64,000 bases of DNA from JAVJST01 sp965229715. GTDB lineage: Bacteria; Pseudomonadota; Alphaproteobacteria; Rhodospirillales; Casp-alpha2. The notes beneath the pieces were generated by a model that was given only the letters and a program-made list of their open reading frames with translations, searched no databases and was not told the DNA's origin. Positions 32,641-43,384 of the stretch are shown one piece after another. The position numbers and the translations under genes are program-made. The stretch is from positions 1,302,001 through 1,366,000 of the forward strand of contig CBDDJL010000002.1 of NCBI GenBank assembly GCA_965229715.1. Direction: 5' to 3'. Position 1 is the first letter of the stretch. Each line of letters starts with the position of its first letter.

Positions 32641-33512
32641 GCCGCGGTAAACTCGCCGTTCTCGGCATCATCATTGCCGTCACCGGCTTCGTCGCCAATA
32701 GTGCGTTGTTCACCGTTCACCAGGCAGCGCAGGCGATGGTGCTGCAATTCGGTAACCCGGTCAGGGTCATTCAGGAGCCAGGCCTGAACGTGAAGGTGCC
32801 GTTCATCCAGAATGTCGAATACTACGACCGTCGGATTCTTGATCTCGATCCGCCAGCCCAGGAAGTCACGCTGAAGGACCAGAAACGTATCAATGTGGAT
32901 TCCTTCCTGCGTTACAAGATCGTCGACCCGCTCGAGTTCCGTAAGAAGGCGCAGACAGACGCGAACTTCCGTCAGGTTTTCGGCAACCGGTTGAATTCGA
33001 CCGTTCGCGCCGAGGTCGCCAAGGTGTTGCTTGGCGACATGCTGACCAGTGTCCGTGCCGAGGTTATGGAAAGCATTACCAGCACGCTCAAAGCGCAGGC
33101 GCCGGAATTCGGCGTCGAGGTCGTCGACGTCCGCATCGGCCGCACCGACCTGCCGGAAGCGACATCGCAATCGGTTTACAATCGCATGCGATCGGATCGT
33201 GTGGCGCAGGCGGCGCAACTTCGCGCAGAGGGCGAGGAGCTCAAGCTCAAGATCGAAGCCACGGCCGACCGCGAACGTACGGTGATCATCGCCGAAGCAC
33301 AGCGGGAAGCCGAGATTCTCAAGGGTCAGGGTGAAGGTCAGCGTAACAAGGTGTTGTCCGATGCGTTCGGCAAGGATCCGGAATTCTTCGAGTTCTATCG
33401 GTCCATGGAAGCCTACGAGAAGTCCCTCGGCAAAGGTACGACACTCGTGCTGAAGCCCGATTCGGAGTTTTTCCGCTACTTCAATCAGGCGCCGCCGAAA
33501 CAATCCGAGTAA
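32637..33512 (+). CDS. hflC: HflC, SPFH-domain membrane protein
   Basis: A 291-residue partner of HflK. A short cytoplasmic start and one membrane helix (LAVLGIIIAVTGFVANSALFTV) lead to the SPFH domain (QAMVLQFGNPVRVIQEPGLNVKVPFIQNV). A coiled coil follows with the AEAQREAEILKGQGEGQRNKVLSDAFG block typical of HflC. Translational coupling to hflK by ATGA overlap suits a one-to-one complex that modulates FtsH. The small DUF2065 gene follows 17 bases later, and degP after that; this gene order is common in Alphaproteobacteria. Confidence 0.95.
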   Translation: MSRGKLAVLGIIIAVTGFVANSALFTVHQAAQAMVLQFGNPVRVIQEPGLNVKVPFIQNVEYYDRRILDLDPPAQEVTLKDQKRINVDSFLRYKIVDPLEFRKKAQTDANFRQVFGNRLNSTVRAEVAKVLLGDMLTSVRAEVMESITSTLKAQAPEFGVEVVDVRIGRTDLPEATSQSVYNRMRSDRVAQAAQLRAEGEELKLKIEATADRERTVIIAEAQREAEILKGQGEGQRNKVLSDAFGKDPEFFEFYRSMEAYEKSLGKGTTLVLKPDSEFFRYFNQAPPKQSE

Positions 33513-33529
33513 CGCGTCGGAGCCCGCAC

Positions 33530-33727
33530 GTGTCGGTCGGTGCGAGCGATCTTGTTGTGGCCTTGGGTCTCGCCATCATGATTGAGGGGGCGGCTTACGC
33601 GCTCTTTCCGGACGGCATGAAAAAGATGCTGCTGCAGGTGCTGGCACAGCCGATCAGCCACCTCAGGGTGATCGGTCTCGGCATGGCCGCTGCTGGCGTC
33701 GTGATCGTGTGGCTGATCCGCGGATAG
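33530..33727 (+). CDS. DUF2065 (YjeT-like) small membrane protein
   Basis: A 65-residue protein with two predicted membrane helices (LVVALGLAIMIEGAAYALF and VIGLGMAAAGVVIVWLIRG) around a conserved loop, PDGMKKMLLQVLAQP. This is the DUF2065 pattern, commonly encoded beside hflKC. Its function is not established; a role in membrane-protein quality control is suggested only by position. The start is a GTG at 33530, 17 bases after the hflC stop. It is easily missed by automated calling because of its size. Confidence 0.88.
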   Translation: MSVGASDLVVALGLAIMIEGAAYALFPDGMKKMLLQVLAQPISHLRVIGLGMAAAGVVIVWLIRG

Positions 33728-33874
33728 TTCGACGCGGACCGTAAAATGTCACGAATTGGCCGAACCGGGGCCATGTTTTGGCCATATTGAAATCTGAGAT
33801 TGCCGACTATCTATTAGGCAACGGTCGATGAGTGTCGGCCGGCGCCGGTTCAAGGATAATCAGGAGACTGAGAC

Positions 33875-35380
33875 GTGAAGACATTGAACCCTCATCAGCA
33901 CGCGGCAACGGTACCGCAAATTCGACAAGCATTCTCCAACCGCGGACTCGCCGGTATTCTGATCGCCGCGACCCTTCTTGCCGCGATGGTCCTTCAAAGT
34001 GCAGCGGCCCACGCCCGCTCGGCGCCGGAATCGTTCGCCGATCTGGCCGAGGACTTGTTGCCCAAGGTAGTGAACATTTCGACCACGACGGTTGTTCAGG
34101 GGCGCGACGTCCCGGCATTTCCCCAATTGCCGCCGGGTTCGCCGTTCGAGGATTTCTTCCGCGAGTTCTTCGAACGTCAGCAGCCGCAACAGCGCGAACG
34201 TCACGCGACCTCGCTCGGCTCCGGGTTCATCGTGTCCGCCGATGGCTATATCGTAACCAACAACCATGTCATCGAGGGCGCCGACGAGGTGACCGTCATT
34301 CTGCATGACGACCGCCGGTTGCTCGCCGAACTGATAGGTCGCGATCCGCGGACCGATATAGCGGTTCTCAAGGTCGAACCGGAAGAACCGCTGCCGTTCG
34401 TCGAATTCGGCGATTCTTCGGCTTCCCGCGTCGGTGACTGGGTGATCGCGATCGGCAATCCGTTCGGTCTCGGCGGCACGGTGACCGCCGGCATCATTTC
34501 GGCCCGTGGACGCGACATCAATTCCGGTCCTTACGACGATTTCATTCAGACCGATGCATCGATCAACCGGGGCAATTCCGGCGGACCGATGTTCAATATC
34601 GACGGCGAAGTTATCGGCATCAACACCGCGATCTTCTCGCCATCGGGCGGTAGCGTCGGGATCGGTTTTGCGATCCCGTCGCGGGTCGCCAAGAACGTCA
34701 TCGATCAGCTGGTCGAGCACGGTCAGGTCCGTCGCGGATGGCTCGGCGTGCACATCCAGCAGGTTTCCGACGAGATTGCCGGCACGCTCGGCATGGACGA
34801 GGCTCATGGCGCGTTGATCGCCAACATTGTCAGCGATGGTCCGGCCGGTGCGAGCGATCTCAAGGTCGGCGATGTCATCATCGAGTTTGATGGCGAGAAG
34901 ATTGAGGAAATGCGCGAACTTCCCCGGGTTGTTGCCGACACCGCCGTGGGCAAGGAAGTGAACGTCACGGTTTGGCGCGACGGCGAGAAAGCCAATGCAA
35001 CGGTTACCATCGGCGAGCTGCCTGATGAAGCCGAACTGGCGGCCGCGACGGAAGACGGTGGCGGCGTCGGCGGCGGCGAGAAAAAGATCGGCGGTATCGG
35101 CCTTACGGCTTCGCCGCTCAATGACGAAGTTCGGAGCTTGTTCGATCTTGACGAAGACGCCAAGGGCGTGATTGTTACCGCGGTGGAAGATGGGGGTCCG
35201 GCCGCCGAAAAAGGCATCATGCCGGGCGATCTGATCGTTGAGGTCAGCCGCTCCGAAGTATCTTCGCCGGCTGAGATCGAAACGCTGATCGAAGAAGCCA
35301 AGGAGGCTGGTCGGAAGGTCATCCTGATGCTGATAGAAGGTCAGTCAGGCCCCCGCTTCGTGACTGTCAGCTTCGGTTAG
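33875..35380 (+). CDS. degP: DegP/HtrA-family periplasmic serine protease (Do-like)
   Basis: A 501-residue protease/chaperone. An N-terminal signal or anchor segment (about 28-50, LAGILIAATLLAAMVLQSAAAHA) precedes the trypsin-like domain with catalytic triad H131 (NNHVIEG), D161 (TDIAVLK) and S235 (GNSGGP). Two PDZ domains follow: about 290-390 (RRGWLGVHIQ, VSDGPAGASDLKVGDVI) and 410-501. It degrades or refolds misfolded envelope proteins. Its position downstream of hflKC groups membrane and periplasmic quality control. A hairpin at 35433 separates it from the convergent serB. Confidence 0.95.
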   Translation: MKTLNPHQHAATVPQIRQAFSNRGLAGILIAATLLAAMVLQSAAAHARSAPESFADLAEDLLPKVVNISTTTVVQGRDVPAFPQLPPGSPFEDFFREFFERQQPQQRERHATSLGSGFIVSADGYIVTNNHVIEGADEVTVILHDDRRLLAELIGRDPRTDIAVLKVEPEEPLPFVEFGDSSASRVGDWVIAIGNPFGLGGTVTAGIISARGRDINSGPYDDFIQTDASINRGNSGGPMFNIDGEVIGINTAIFSPSGGSVGIGFAIPSRVAKNVIDQLVEHGQVRRGWLGVHIQQVSDEIAGTLGMDEAHGALIANIVSDGPAGASDLKVGDVIIEFDGEKIEEMRELPRVVADTAVGKEVNVTVWRDGEKANATVTIGELPDEAELAAATEDGGGVGGGEKKIGGIGLTASPLNDEVRSLFDLDEDAKGVIVTAVEDGGPAAEKGIMPGDLIVEVSRSEVSSPAEIETLIEEAKEAGRKVILMLIEGQSGPRFVTVSFG

Positions 35381-35432
35381 AAGCACGGATATTCGGGACA
35401 AACACTCTCGTTTCCCAGGGAGGTTGTCCCGG

Positions 35433-35460
35433 TCGGGCGGAGCCGCAAGGCTCCGCCCGA
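35433..35460. terminator. Bidirectional hairpin between degP and serB
   Basis: TCGGGCGGAGCC (35433-35444), loop GCAA, GGCTCCGCCCGA (35449-35460): a 12-bp perfect stem between convergent genes. There is no T run on either side, but placement and stability suggest a 3'-end structure for both transcripts. Confidence 0.75.
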
Positions 35461-35473
35461 ACTGTTTCCGGGA

Positions 35474-36367
35474 TTAGGATTCAACGATCTCGTCGTCCGA
35501 GTAGCCCTGGTAGTAGAGTGCGGTCCTGAGGTCCGTGTGATCGATACGCGCATCGGCGGCTTCGCGAAGGATCGGTTTGCCGTGATAGGCGATGCCGAGG
35601 CCGGCGGCGGTAATCATGGCGAGATCGTTGGCGCCGTCACCGATGGTCAGCGCATCATGCGCCGGAATCCCGTGCTCGCTACCGAGCGACGTCAGCCATT
35701 CCAGCTTTGTCTCGCGGCCGACGATGCCGCCGACGAGACGGCCCGTCAGTTTTCCGTCGTCGATCTCGAAGTCGTTTGCTTTCGAAACGTGAAAGCCGAG
35801 CCAGTCGCTGACCTTGTCCGTGAACATGGTGAACCCGCCGGAAATCAGCGCGGTGACTGCGCCGTGGGCGCGCATCGTGGCGACGAATGCCGCGGCGCCG
35901 GGGTTGAGTGAAATACGGTCAAGAACCGTGTCGATGATCGCGGCATCCCTGCCGGCGAGCAGTGCGACCCGTTCGCGCAGGCTGTCCTCGAAATTGAGCT
36001 CGCCTCGCATGCTGCGGGCGGTGATGTCGGCGACAATCTCTCCGAATCCGGCTTCGGCCGAGATTTCATCCAGGGTTTCATTGACCAGAATGGTCGAATC
36101 CATGTCGGCGATCAGCAGGCGCTTGCGCCGGCCCTCAGCGGGCAGCACGCAACGGTCCACGGCGGCGTCCCGAAGCGCGGCTTCGACCGTGGCCCGCGTG
36201 TCGGGCTCTGGCAGATCCAGAACCGTGAACTCGGCGGCGCGGCCGGGCGACAGCCAGACGGCGCTCCCCGCCTCGCCACCGGCGGCATTGAGGCGGCCTG
36301 CCGTCTCGGCGACAATGGCCGCATCGAGGGCGCCTTCCGGCGCGACGAGGGTAACGGTTAACATCAT
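35474..36367 (-). CDS. serB: Phosphoserine phosphatase
   Basis: A 297-residue HAD-superfamily enzyme performing the last step of serine synthesis. The nucleophile motif is IADMDSTILVNETLDE; motif II is ALISGGFTMFT, and motif III/IV is IGDGANDLAMITAAGLG. About 80 N-terminal residues form the regulatory-type extension usual in bacterial SerB. The first two codons are both ATG (36367 or 36364). It is divergent from miaA with only 21 bases between starts, so promoters must overlap or lie within the genes. Confidence 0.95.
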   Translation of the reverse strand: MMLTVTLVAPEGALDAAIVAETAGRLNAAGGEAGSAVWLSPGRAAEFTVLDLPEPDTRATVEAALRDAAVDRCVLPAEGRRKRLLIADMDSTILVNETLDEISAEAGFGEIVADITARSMRGELNFEDSLRERVALLAGRDAAIIDTVLDRISLNPGAAAFVATMRAHGAVTALISGGFTMFTDKVSDWLGFHVSKANDFEIDDGKLTGRLVGGIVGRETKLEWLTSLGSEHGIPAHDALTIGDGANDLAMITAAGLGIAYHGKPILREAADARIDHTDLRTALYYQGYSDDEIVES

Positions 36368-36388
36368 GCCGCTTGGTACTGCGTCGAT

Positions 36389-37348
36389 ATGACAACCTCA
36401 AGCCAGGAAACGCCGGTGCTGGTGATTGCCGGCCCCACGGCCAGCGGCAAGTCCGGTTTCGCGTTGGCCGCCGCCGAGGCGTTCGATGGCATGATCGTCA
36501 ATGCCGACAGCATGCAGGTTTACCGGGAACTTCGGATCGTGACGGCGCGGCCGTCCGCTGCGGATGAGGCGCGGGCACCGCATCGACTCTACGGCGATAT
36601 CGCTGCGGCCGGCGGATGCTCCGTCGGCGACTGGCTGGACCGCGCCGTGGCGGCCATCGGCGAGGCGCGACGAGCCGGGCGATTGCCGATCGTCGTCGGC
36701 GGCACGGGCCTCTATCTGAAAGCACTGATCGAGGGACTCGCGCCGGTGCCCCCGGTACCGGATCGGGTTCGCGAGACCGTCGCCCGGCAATTCGACGTGC
36801 TCGGCGGCACGGCGTTCCGGCAGGCCCTGGCGGACGTCGACCCGGACACCGCCGGCCGGTTGACCGACAACGACCGTCAGCGCCTGACCCGGGCCATGGA
36901 GGTTCATGCCGCTACCGGCCGCCCGCTCGGTGCGTGGCTTGCCGACGGTAACAAGCCTGCGCTCGAGGGCGTGGCCTATCGTATCGCCGTCGTCGCGCCG
37001 CCCCGGGAGACACTGTACGCGGCTATCGACGCCCGTTTCGAAGCGATGGTCGAAGACGGCGCCTTGGAGGAGGTTCGCGGCCTCATGGCGCTGGGCCTGG
37101 ACCCGGCGCTGCCGGCCATGAAGGCGGTCGGGGTACGGGAACTGGCGGGGTATCTCGCAGGTGAGAGGACGCTGAAGGATGCGGTCGCCGCAGCCCAACA
37201 GGCCAGCCGAAACTACGCCAAGCGCCAAACAACCTGGTTCAGACATCAGTTAAATGCGGAAAAAACGCTTTCTACGCAATATTCAGAAAGATCATGTGAC
37301 GAATTCTTTTCATTTATTCGTCAGTTTCGGTTGACCGGGCAGGCCTGA
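36389..37348 (+). CDS. miaA: tRNA dimethylallyltransferase
   Basis: A 319-residue enzyme that prenylates A37 of tRNAs reading codons starting with U. The P-loop is VIAGPTASGKSGFALA, followed by IVNADSMQVYRELRIVTARPS, which contacts the dimethylallyl donor and tRNA. VVGGTGLYLKALIEGL and RNYAKRQTTWFRHQ are diagnostic. The last about 30 residues after the RQ-TWFR block are less conserved. It lies upstream of the ilv operon, a common alphaproteobacterial order, with 128 bases between. Confidence 0.95.
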   Translation: MTTSSQETPVLVIAGPTASGKSGFALAAAEAFDGMIVNADSMQVYRELRIVTARPSAADEARAPHRLYGDIAAAGGCSVGDWLDRAVAAIGEARRAGRLPIVVGGTGLYLKALIEGLAPVPPVPDRVRETVARQFDVLGGTAFRQALADVDPDTAGRLTDNDRQRLTRAMEVHAATGRPLGAWLADGNKPALEGVAYRIAVVAPPRETLYAAIDARFEAMVEDGALEEVRGLMALGLDPALPAMKAVGVRELAGYLAGERTLKDAVAAAQQASRNYAKRQTTWFRHQLNAEKTLSTQYSERSCDEFFSFIRQFRLTGQA

Positions 37349-37476
37349 CCGATTAGGTTGCCGCGTCCACCGGGCAGAAATCGGTGACAATTTCGCGGAT
37401 TGACCGAACGGCCGGCGCAGCACGGTGCTGGCCGTGGTTTATTTTGAGCTTCGACGCAGGCATTCGAGGAAAGACC

Positions 37477-39303
<1,827 letters not shown>

Positions 39304-39334
39304 GTCCTGCCTCCCGTCCGCAAGGAGAACCCCC

Positions 39335-39874
39335 GTGAACGCCAAAGCCACCGCCGACGCCAAGACCAAGGACGAGACCATCAACCGCCACACGATCAGT
39401 GTGCTGGTCGACAACGAACCGGGCGTGCTGGCCCGCGTCGTCGGCCTGTTTTCCGGGCGCGGCTACAACATCGAGAGCCTGACGGTGTCCGAGGTCAACA
39501 TCGACCAGAACCTGTCGCGCATCACCATCGTGACGTCCGGCGTGCCGATGATCATCGAACAGATCAAGGCCCAGCTGACCCGCCTTGTGCCGGTTCACAA
39601 GGTTGCGGACCTGACCATGGACGGCCCGCATGTCGAGCGCGAACTGGCGCTGGTCAAGGTGCGCGGCAAGGGCAACAACCGGGTCGAGGCGCTCCGCATC
39701 GCCGATATTTTCCGCGCTCGTGCGGTCGACAGCACCAACGACTCGTTCGTTTTCGAGATCGTCGGCAACTCCGGCAAGATCGACGCCTTCGTCGACCTGA
39801 TGAAGACCCTCGGCCTCGCCGACGTATCGCGGACCGGCGTCGTCGCCATTGCGCGCGGCTCGTCGGCCCTCTAA
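39335..39874 (+). CDS. ilvH: Acetolactate synthase, small regulatory subunit
   Basis: A 179-residue regulatory subunit giving valine feedback control. The N-terminal ACT domain begins HTISVLVDNEPGVLARVVGLFSGRGYNIESLTVS. The second domain covers about 95-179 (ELALVKVRGKGNNRVEALRIADIFRARAVD, then FVFEIVGNSGKIDAFVDLM). It starts at a GTG (39335) with AAGGAG seven bases upstream. It lies 31 bases after ilvI and needs that product for a functional holoenzyme. Length is normal for the IlvH/IlvN long form. Confidence 0.95.
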   Translation: MNAKATADAKTKDETINRHTISVLVDNEPGVLARVVGLFSGRGYNIESLTVSEVNIDQNLSRITIVTSGVPMIIEQIKAQLTRLVPVHKVADLTMDGPHVERELALVKVRGKGNNRVEALRIADIFRARAVDSTNDSFVFEIVGNSGKIDAFVDLMKTLGLADVSRTGVVAIARGSSAL

Positions 39875-39953
39875 AACCCCCTCATCGCGGCTGCCCCGGA
39901 TACAAGGTGGCGGCGCAACGGATTTGACTGAGAGAGATAAAGGAAGTTTCGAG

Positions 39954-40973
39954 ATGCGCGTTTATTACGATCGTGATGCCGACGTGAACCTGATCAAGGC
40001 GAAAAAGGTCGCCATCATCGGTTACGGAAGCCAGGGCCATGCCCATGCGCTCAACCTTCGCGACTCGGGCGTCAAGGAGGTCTGCATCGGCCTGCGCGGG
40101 ACGTCCGCGAGCCGCAAGAAGGCCGAGGGCGAGGGCCTCAAGTGCATGACCCCGGCGGAAGCCGCCGCGTGGGCCGACGTCGTCATGATGCTGACACCCG
40201 ACGAGGGCCAGGCCGATCTCTACAATGCCGAACTGCACGACAACATGAACGCCGGCGCGGCGCTCTGCTTCGCGCACGGCCTCAACATCCACTTCCGCCT
40301 GATCGAGCCGCGCGCCGACATCGACGTGTTCATGATCGCGCCGAAGGGACCGGGCCATACCGTGCGGTCGGAATACGTCAAGGGCGGCGGCGTGCCGTGC
40401 CTGATCGCGGTCCATCAGGACGCCTCGGGCAATGCCCACGACGTCGGCCTGGCGTACGCTTCGGCCGTCGGCGGCGGCCGCTCGGGTATCATCGAGACGA
40501 CCTTCCGCGAGGAATGCGAAACCGACCTGTTCGGCGAGCAGGTCGTGCTCTGCGGCGGTTTGACGCACCTCATCGCGGCCGGTTACGAAACCCTGGTCGA
40601 GGCCGGCTACGCGCCGGAAATGGCCTATTTCGAGTGCCTGCACGAGGTCAAGCTGATCGTCGACCTGATGTACGAGGGCGGCATGGCGAACATGCGCTAC
40701 TCGATCTCCAACACCGCCGAATACGGCGACTACGCGACCGGTCCCCGGATCGTCACCGACGAGACCAAGGCCGAGATGAAGCGCGTTCTCGACGATATCC
40801 AGAAGGGCCGCTTCGTGCGCGACTGGATGTCGGAATGCAAGGCCGGCATGCCGTCGTTCAAGGCGACGCGCCGCGTCTGGGCCGAACACGACGTTGAGGA
40901 AGTCGGCGAACGCCTGCGCGCCATGATGCCGTGGATCGGGGCCAACAAATTGGTCGATAAGGAAAAGAACTAG
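39954..40973 (+). CDS. ilvC: Ketol-acid reductoisomerase (class I)
   Basis: A 339-residue enzyme converting acetolactate or acetohydroxybutyrate to the dihydroxy acids with Mg and NADPH. The Rossmann motif is VAIIGYGSQGHAHALNLRDSG, and LRGTSASRKKAEGEG supplies cofactor specificity. Metal ligands fall in the knotted domain (DLFGEQVVLCGG, ECLHEVKLIVDLMYEGG). Length fits the short class I form. The ATG at 39954 follows AAAGGAAG. It is the last gene of the ilvIHC set and is closed by a repeated stem-loop and a canonical terminator. Confidence 0.96.
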   Translation: MRVYYDRDADVNLIKAKKVAIIGYGSQGHAHALNLRDSGVKEVCIGLRGTSASRKKAEGEGLKCMTPAEAAAWADVVMMLTPDEGQADLYNAELHDNMNAGAALCFAHGLNIHFRLIEPRADIDVFMIAPKGPGHTVRSEYVKGGGVPCLIAVHQDASGNAHDVGLAYASAVGGGRSGIIETTFREECETDLFGEQVVLCGGLTHLIAAGYETLVEAGYAPEMAYFECLHEVKLIVDLMYEGGMANMRYSISNTAEYGDYATGPRIVTDETKAEMKRVLDDIQKGRFVRDWMSECKAGMPSFKATRRVWAEHDVEEVGERLRAMMPWIGANKLVDKEKN

Positions 40974-40991
40974 GTTCTTTTCCGAGCCGAA

Positions 40992-41043
40992 CCGCGCGCC
41001 GAGGGAATGGCGCCGATTGTTTTGCGGGAGGCTCGGCGCGCGG
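40992..41043 (+). repeat. Repeated stem-loop element, copy 1 (after ilvC)
   Basis: CCGCGCGCCGAG (40992-41003) pairs perfectly with CTCGGCGCGCGG (41032-41043). The loop contains GGGAAT and CGGGAGG. A near-identical element lies at 58848-58898 after another gene. The arms and the GGGAGGCTCGGCGCGCG part are conserved between copies. Confidence 0.75.
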
Positions 41044-41075
41044 CCCAAAAGTTTTGGATAGCCCCAGCATTTTCA

Positions 41076-41102
41076 AAAGCCCCGCTTCGGCGGGGCTTTT
41101 TC
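41076..41102 (+). terminator. Rho-independent terminator of the ilvIHC operon
   Basis: GCCCCGC (41079-41085), TTCG loop, GCGGGGC (41090-41096), followed by six T (41097-41102), with AAAA before the stem. This is a textbook intrinsic terminator. Confidence 0.93.
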
Positions 41103-41129
41103 GTGGCCGCGACTCCTTAACCCCTTGAA

Positions 41130-41270
41130 TCCAAACGGATGGTCATTTTGGTTATTTGTTCTCATCGCTATTTTCGTAATCCGTTGATTTTTAACGAAAC
41201 ATGGTCCGAAAAGAGGGTCATAAATGGTCATTTTCGTGTATTTTCGACCCAGCCAAGACGTGCAGGTCAG
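41130..41270. other. AT-rich stretch with repeated GGTCATTTT words, no gene
   Basis: Strikingly AT-rich for this genome. ATGGTCATTTT occurs at 41140-41150 and again at 41224-41234. Short frames here have no homology or ribosome sites, so I call no gene. It adjoins the inverted repeat element B. Confidence 0.5.
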
Positions 41271-41584
41271 CGTGTTCAGTTTCCGCTTATTTTTCGTTTA
41301 TCTTCCGCTTACTTTTTGTGAAAACCGGGACATTGAATTCATTGGCGAATTCGGCGTTTTGTTTAGTTTTGACTATTTTTGCTGGTGCACCCCCGGGTGC
41401 TTCACTTTTCTAAACATTTTCCTCGTCGTCATGCCCGTGCTTGTCACGGGCATCCACGCCTTTTGCACCATCGTATCGTGGATGGCCGGATCATGTCCGG
41501 CCGTGACGGGGGAGGTCTTTCACATATTCACCATGGCAAAATAGCAAAAATTAATATAGGATATAATTCCTTATTTGTCAAATA
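41270..41584 (-). repeat. Promoter-bearing dispersed element, copy B
   Basis: Inverted relative to copy A (14288-14590). Read leftward it has the promoter, then GCTATTTTGCC and GAATATG (block I). A different REP-type insert follows, with GTCACGGCCGGACATGATCC and a GCCCGTGACAAGCACGGGC hairpin (block II). Then come GGGGGTGCA, AACTAAACAAAACGCCGAAT and TCGCCAATGAA (block III) and an AT-rich tail. The IS1182-family element starts 77 bases beyond its promoter end. Boundaries are approximate. Confidence 0.65.
41553..41581 (-). promoter_or_regulatory. Strong sigma-70-type promoter of repeat copy B
   Basis: On the minus strand, TTGACA (41576-41581), 17-base spacer, TATATT (41553-41558). Identical hexamers and spacing to copy A. 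Confidence 0.7.
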
Positions 41585-41660
41585 AATTCAACTGCCCGCT
41601 TTGCGCCGAAGAGCAGACGCGCGGCCCGTTCTACGGAACTGTCGGCTTCTGACCCTGGCT

Positions 41661-43325
41661 GTGTAAAAACGATTTGCTTTCGTGATGTCTGCTAGAATCT
41701 CGCTGACGAACTCAGTGAGGTTTTGATGAAGCGGTTTGTTGAAGGTGTGTCGCGTGATCAGGCGAGCTTTCTGCCGGAATGCCTGGACGACTTCGTCGGC
41801 GAGGACAATCCGGTCCGGGTTGTCGATATCTTTGTCGATGAGCTTGATCTTCGGAGTCTGGGGTTCGAGCGGGTCGATCCGCGCTCGACGGGGCGGCCTG
41901 GCTATCATCCGTCGGGACTGTTGAAGCTCTACATCTACGGTTACCTGAACCGGGTGCAGTCGAGCCGCCGGCTGGAGCGCGAGGCGGGCCGCAACGTGGA
42001 GGTCATGTGGCTGACGGGCCGGCTGGCTCCCGATCACAAGACGATCGCCGACTTCCGCCGGGACAACGGTCCGGCGATCCGCAAGGTCTGCGCCCGGTTC
42101 GTGGAACTGTGCCGCACGGTCGGGCTGCTGGCCTCGGCGAGCGTCGCCATCGACGGCTCGAAGTTCAAGGCGGTCAACAACCGCGACCGCAACTACACGC
42201 GGGCCAAGATGCAGCGGCGCATGGCGCAGATAGAAGAAAGCGTAGCCAGGTATCTGCACCAGTTGGACAGCGCCGACCGCCAGGAACCGTCGGAGGCGAT
42301 GGAGGGTAAGGTTGCCCGCCTGACGGAAAAGATCGCCAGGCTGAAGAGCGAGATGCAGCGCCTGCGGGGCCTTGAGGAACGCATGTTTGCCGCGCCGGAC
42401 AAGCAGATCTCGCTGACCGATCCGGATGCGCGCTCCATGGCGACCAGTGGCCGGGGCTCAGGTGTGGTCGGCTACAACGTCCAAGCCTCGGTCGATACCG
42501 AGCATCACCTGATCGTCGATCATGATGTGACGACTGCGGGCTCCGACCGGGCACAACTGGCGCGTATGGCGGCGCGGACGAAAGCCGCCCTTGGGGCCGA
42601 CACATTAGATGTGGTTGCCGACCGGGGTTACTTCTCCAGCGAGGAGATATTGGCCTGCCACGAGGCGGGTATCACCGTGACTCTGCCCAAGCCGATGACA
42701 TCGGGCAGCCGTTCCAAGGGACGCTTCGTGAAACAGGACTTCCGCTACGTCTCTGATGACGATGTCTATGTCTGTCCCGCCGGCGAGCGCCTCACCTATC
42801 GCTACACCAACGAGGAGAAGGGGCTCACGCTGAGGCGTTACTGGTCGAACGCCTGCTTGAGTTGCGCCATCAAGCAGCGTTGCACCACGGGCCGCGAGCG
42901 CCGCATCACGCGCTGGCAGCACGAACACCTGGTCGATGCCGTTCAGCACCGGCTCGACCGAGACCCGGACGCGATGCGAAGACGGCGCGAGACCGTCGAG
43001 CATCCCTTCGGCACCATCAAGGCCCGCATGGGCGCAACCCACTTCCTGATGAAACGGCTCAAGAACGTGCGCACCGAAATGGCGCTCCACGTGCTCGCCT
43101 ACAATCTGACCCGGGTCATCAACATCCTCGGCACCGGCCCACTGATCCGGGCCATGAGGGCCTGATAGGCCCCACTGCGCCTGCCCAAGGCCGAAAAACC
43201 ACCGCTCAGACCGTTAACGGACCAAATATTCAGCCCGCTCGCGCCGATATCGCATTATCCCAATCAATCAGCCGTCGATCACGGTCCGCCAGACAACTCA
43301 CCGCCCAGCCAAAACGTTTTCACAC
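41661..43325 (+). mobile_element. IS1182-family insertion sequence, apparently complete
   Basis: A 1,665-base element bounded by imperfect inverted repeats. The left end is GTGTAAAAACGATTTG (41661-41676); the complement of the right end reads GTGTGAAAACGTTTTG (43310-43325), matching at 14 of 16 positions. It contains one full-length transposase. Size and ends fit the IS1182 family. I could not identify a convincing target-site duplication. Confidence 0.8.
41726..43165 (+). CDS. IS1182-family DDE transposase
   Basis: A 479-residue intact transposase. The N-terminal domain of unknown type (about 15-90, LPECLDDFVGEDNPVRVVDIFVDELDL) is typical of IS1182. Candidate catalytic residues are Asp in VAIDGSKFKAV, Asp in VVADRGYFSSEE and Glu in VEHPFGTIK. 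A zinc-type Cys cluster (CLSCAIKQRC) lies between the last two. A coiled coil spans about 150-220. The ATG at 41726 follows GTGAGG. No frameshift or stop is present, so the element may be active. Confidence 0.92.
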   Translation: MKRFVEGVSRDQASFLPECLDDFVGEDNPVRVVDIFVDELDLRSLGFERVDPRSTGRPGYHPSGLLKLYIYGYLNRVQSSRRLEREAGRNVEVMWLTGRLAPDHKTIADFRRDNGPAIRKVCARFVELCRTVGLLASASVAIDGSKFKAVNNRDRNYTRAKMQRRMAQIEESVARYLHQLDSADRQEPSEAMEGKVARLTEKIARLKSEMQRLRGLEERMFAAPDKQISLTDPDARSMATSGRGSGVVGYNVQASVDTEHHLIVDHDVTTAGSDRAQLARMAARTKAALGADTLDVVADRGYFSSEEILACHEAGITVTLPKPMTSGSRSKGRFVKQDFRYVSDDDVYVCPAGERLTYRYTNEEKGLTLRRYWSNACLSCAIKQRCTTGRERRITRWQHEHLVDAVQHRLDRDPDAMRRRRETVEHPFGTIKARMGATHFLMKRLKNVRTEMALHVLAYNLTRVINILGTGPLIRAMRA

Positions 43326-43384
43326 GACCAAGACCCATTTCGGACAATCAGTCATGGTAATGAAGGTGCCCAGATGATCGTTTT

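Noticed and set aside
37349..37476. Search for an attenuator peptide upstream of ilvI
   Set aside because: The 128-base gap has no frame rich in Val, Leu or Ile codons and no terminator-like hairpin, unlike the leuA leader.
41139..41585. Several short frames in the AT-rich region before the IS
   Set aside because: They overlap the dispersed repeat copy B, which in copy A has no equivalent frame. Open frames here follow from composition only.
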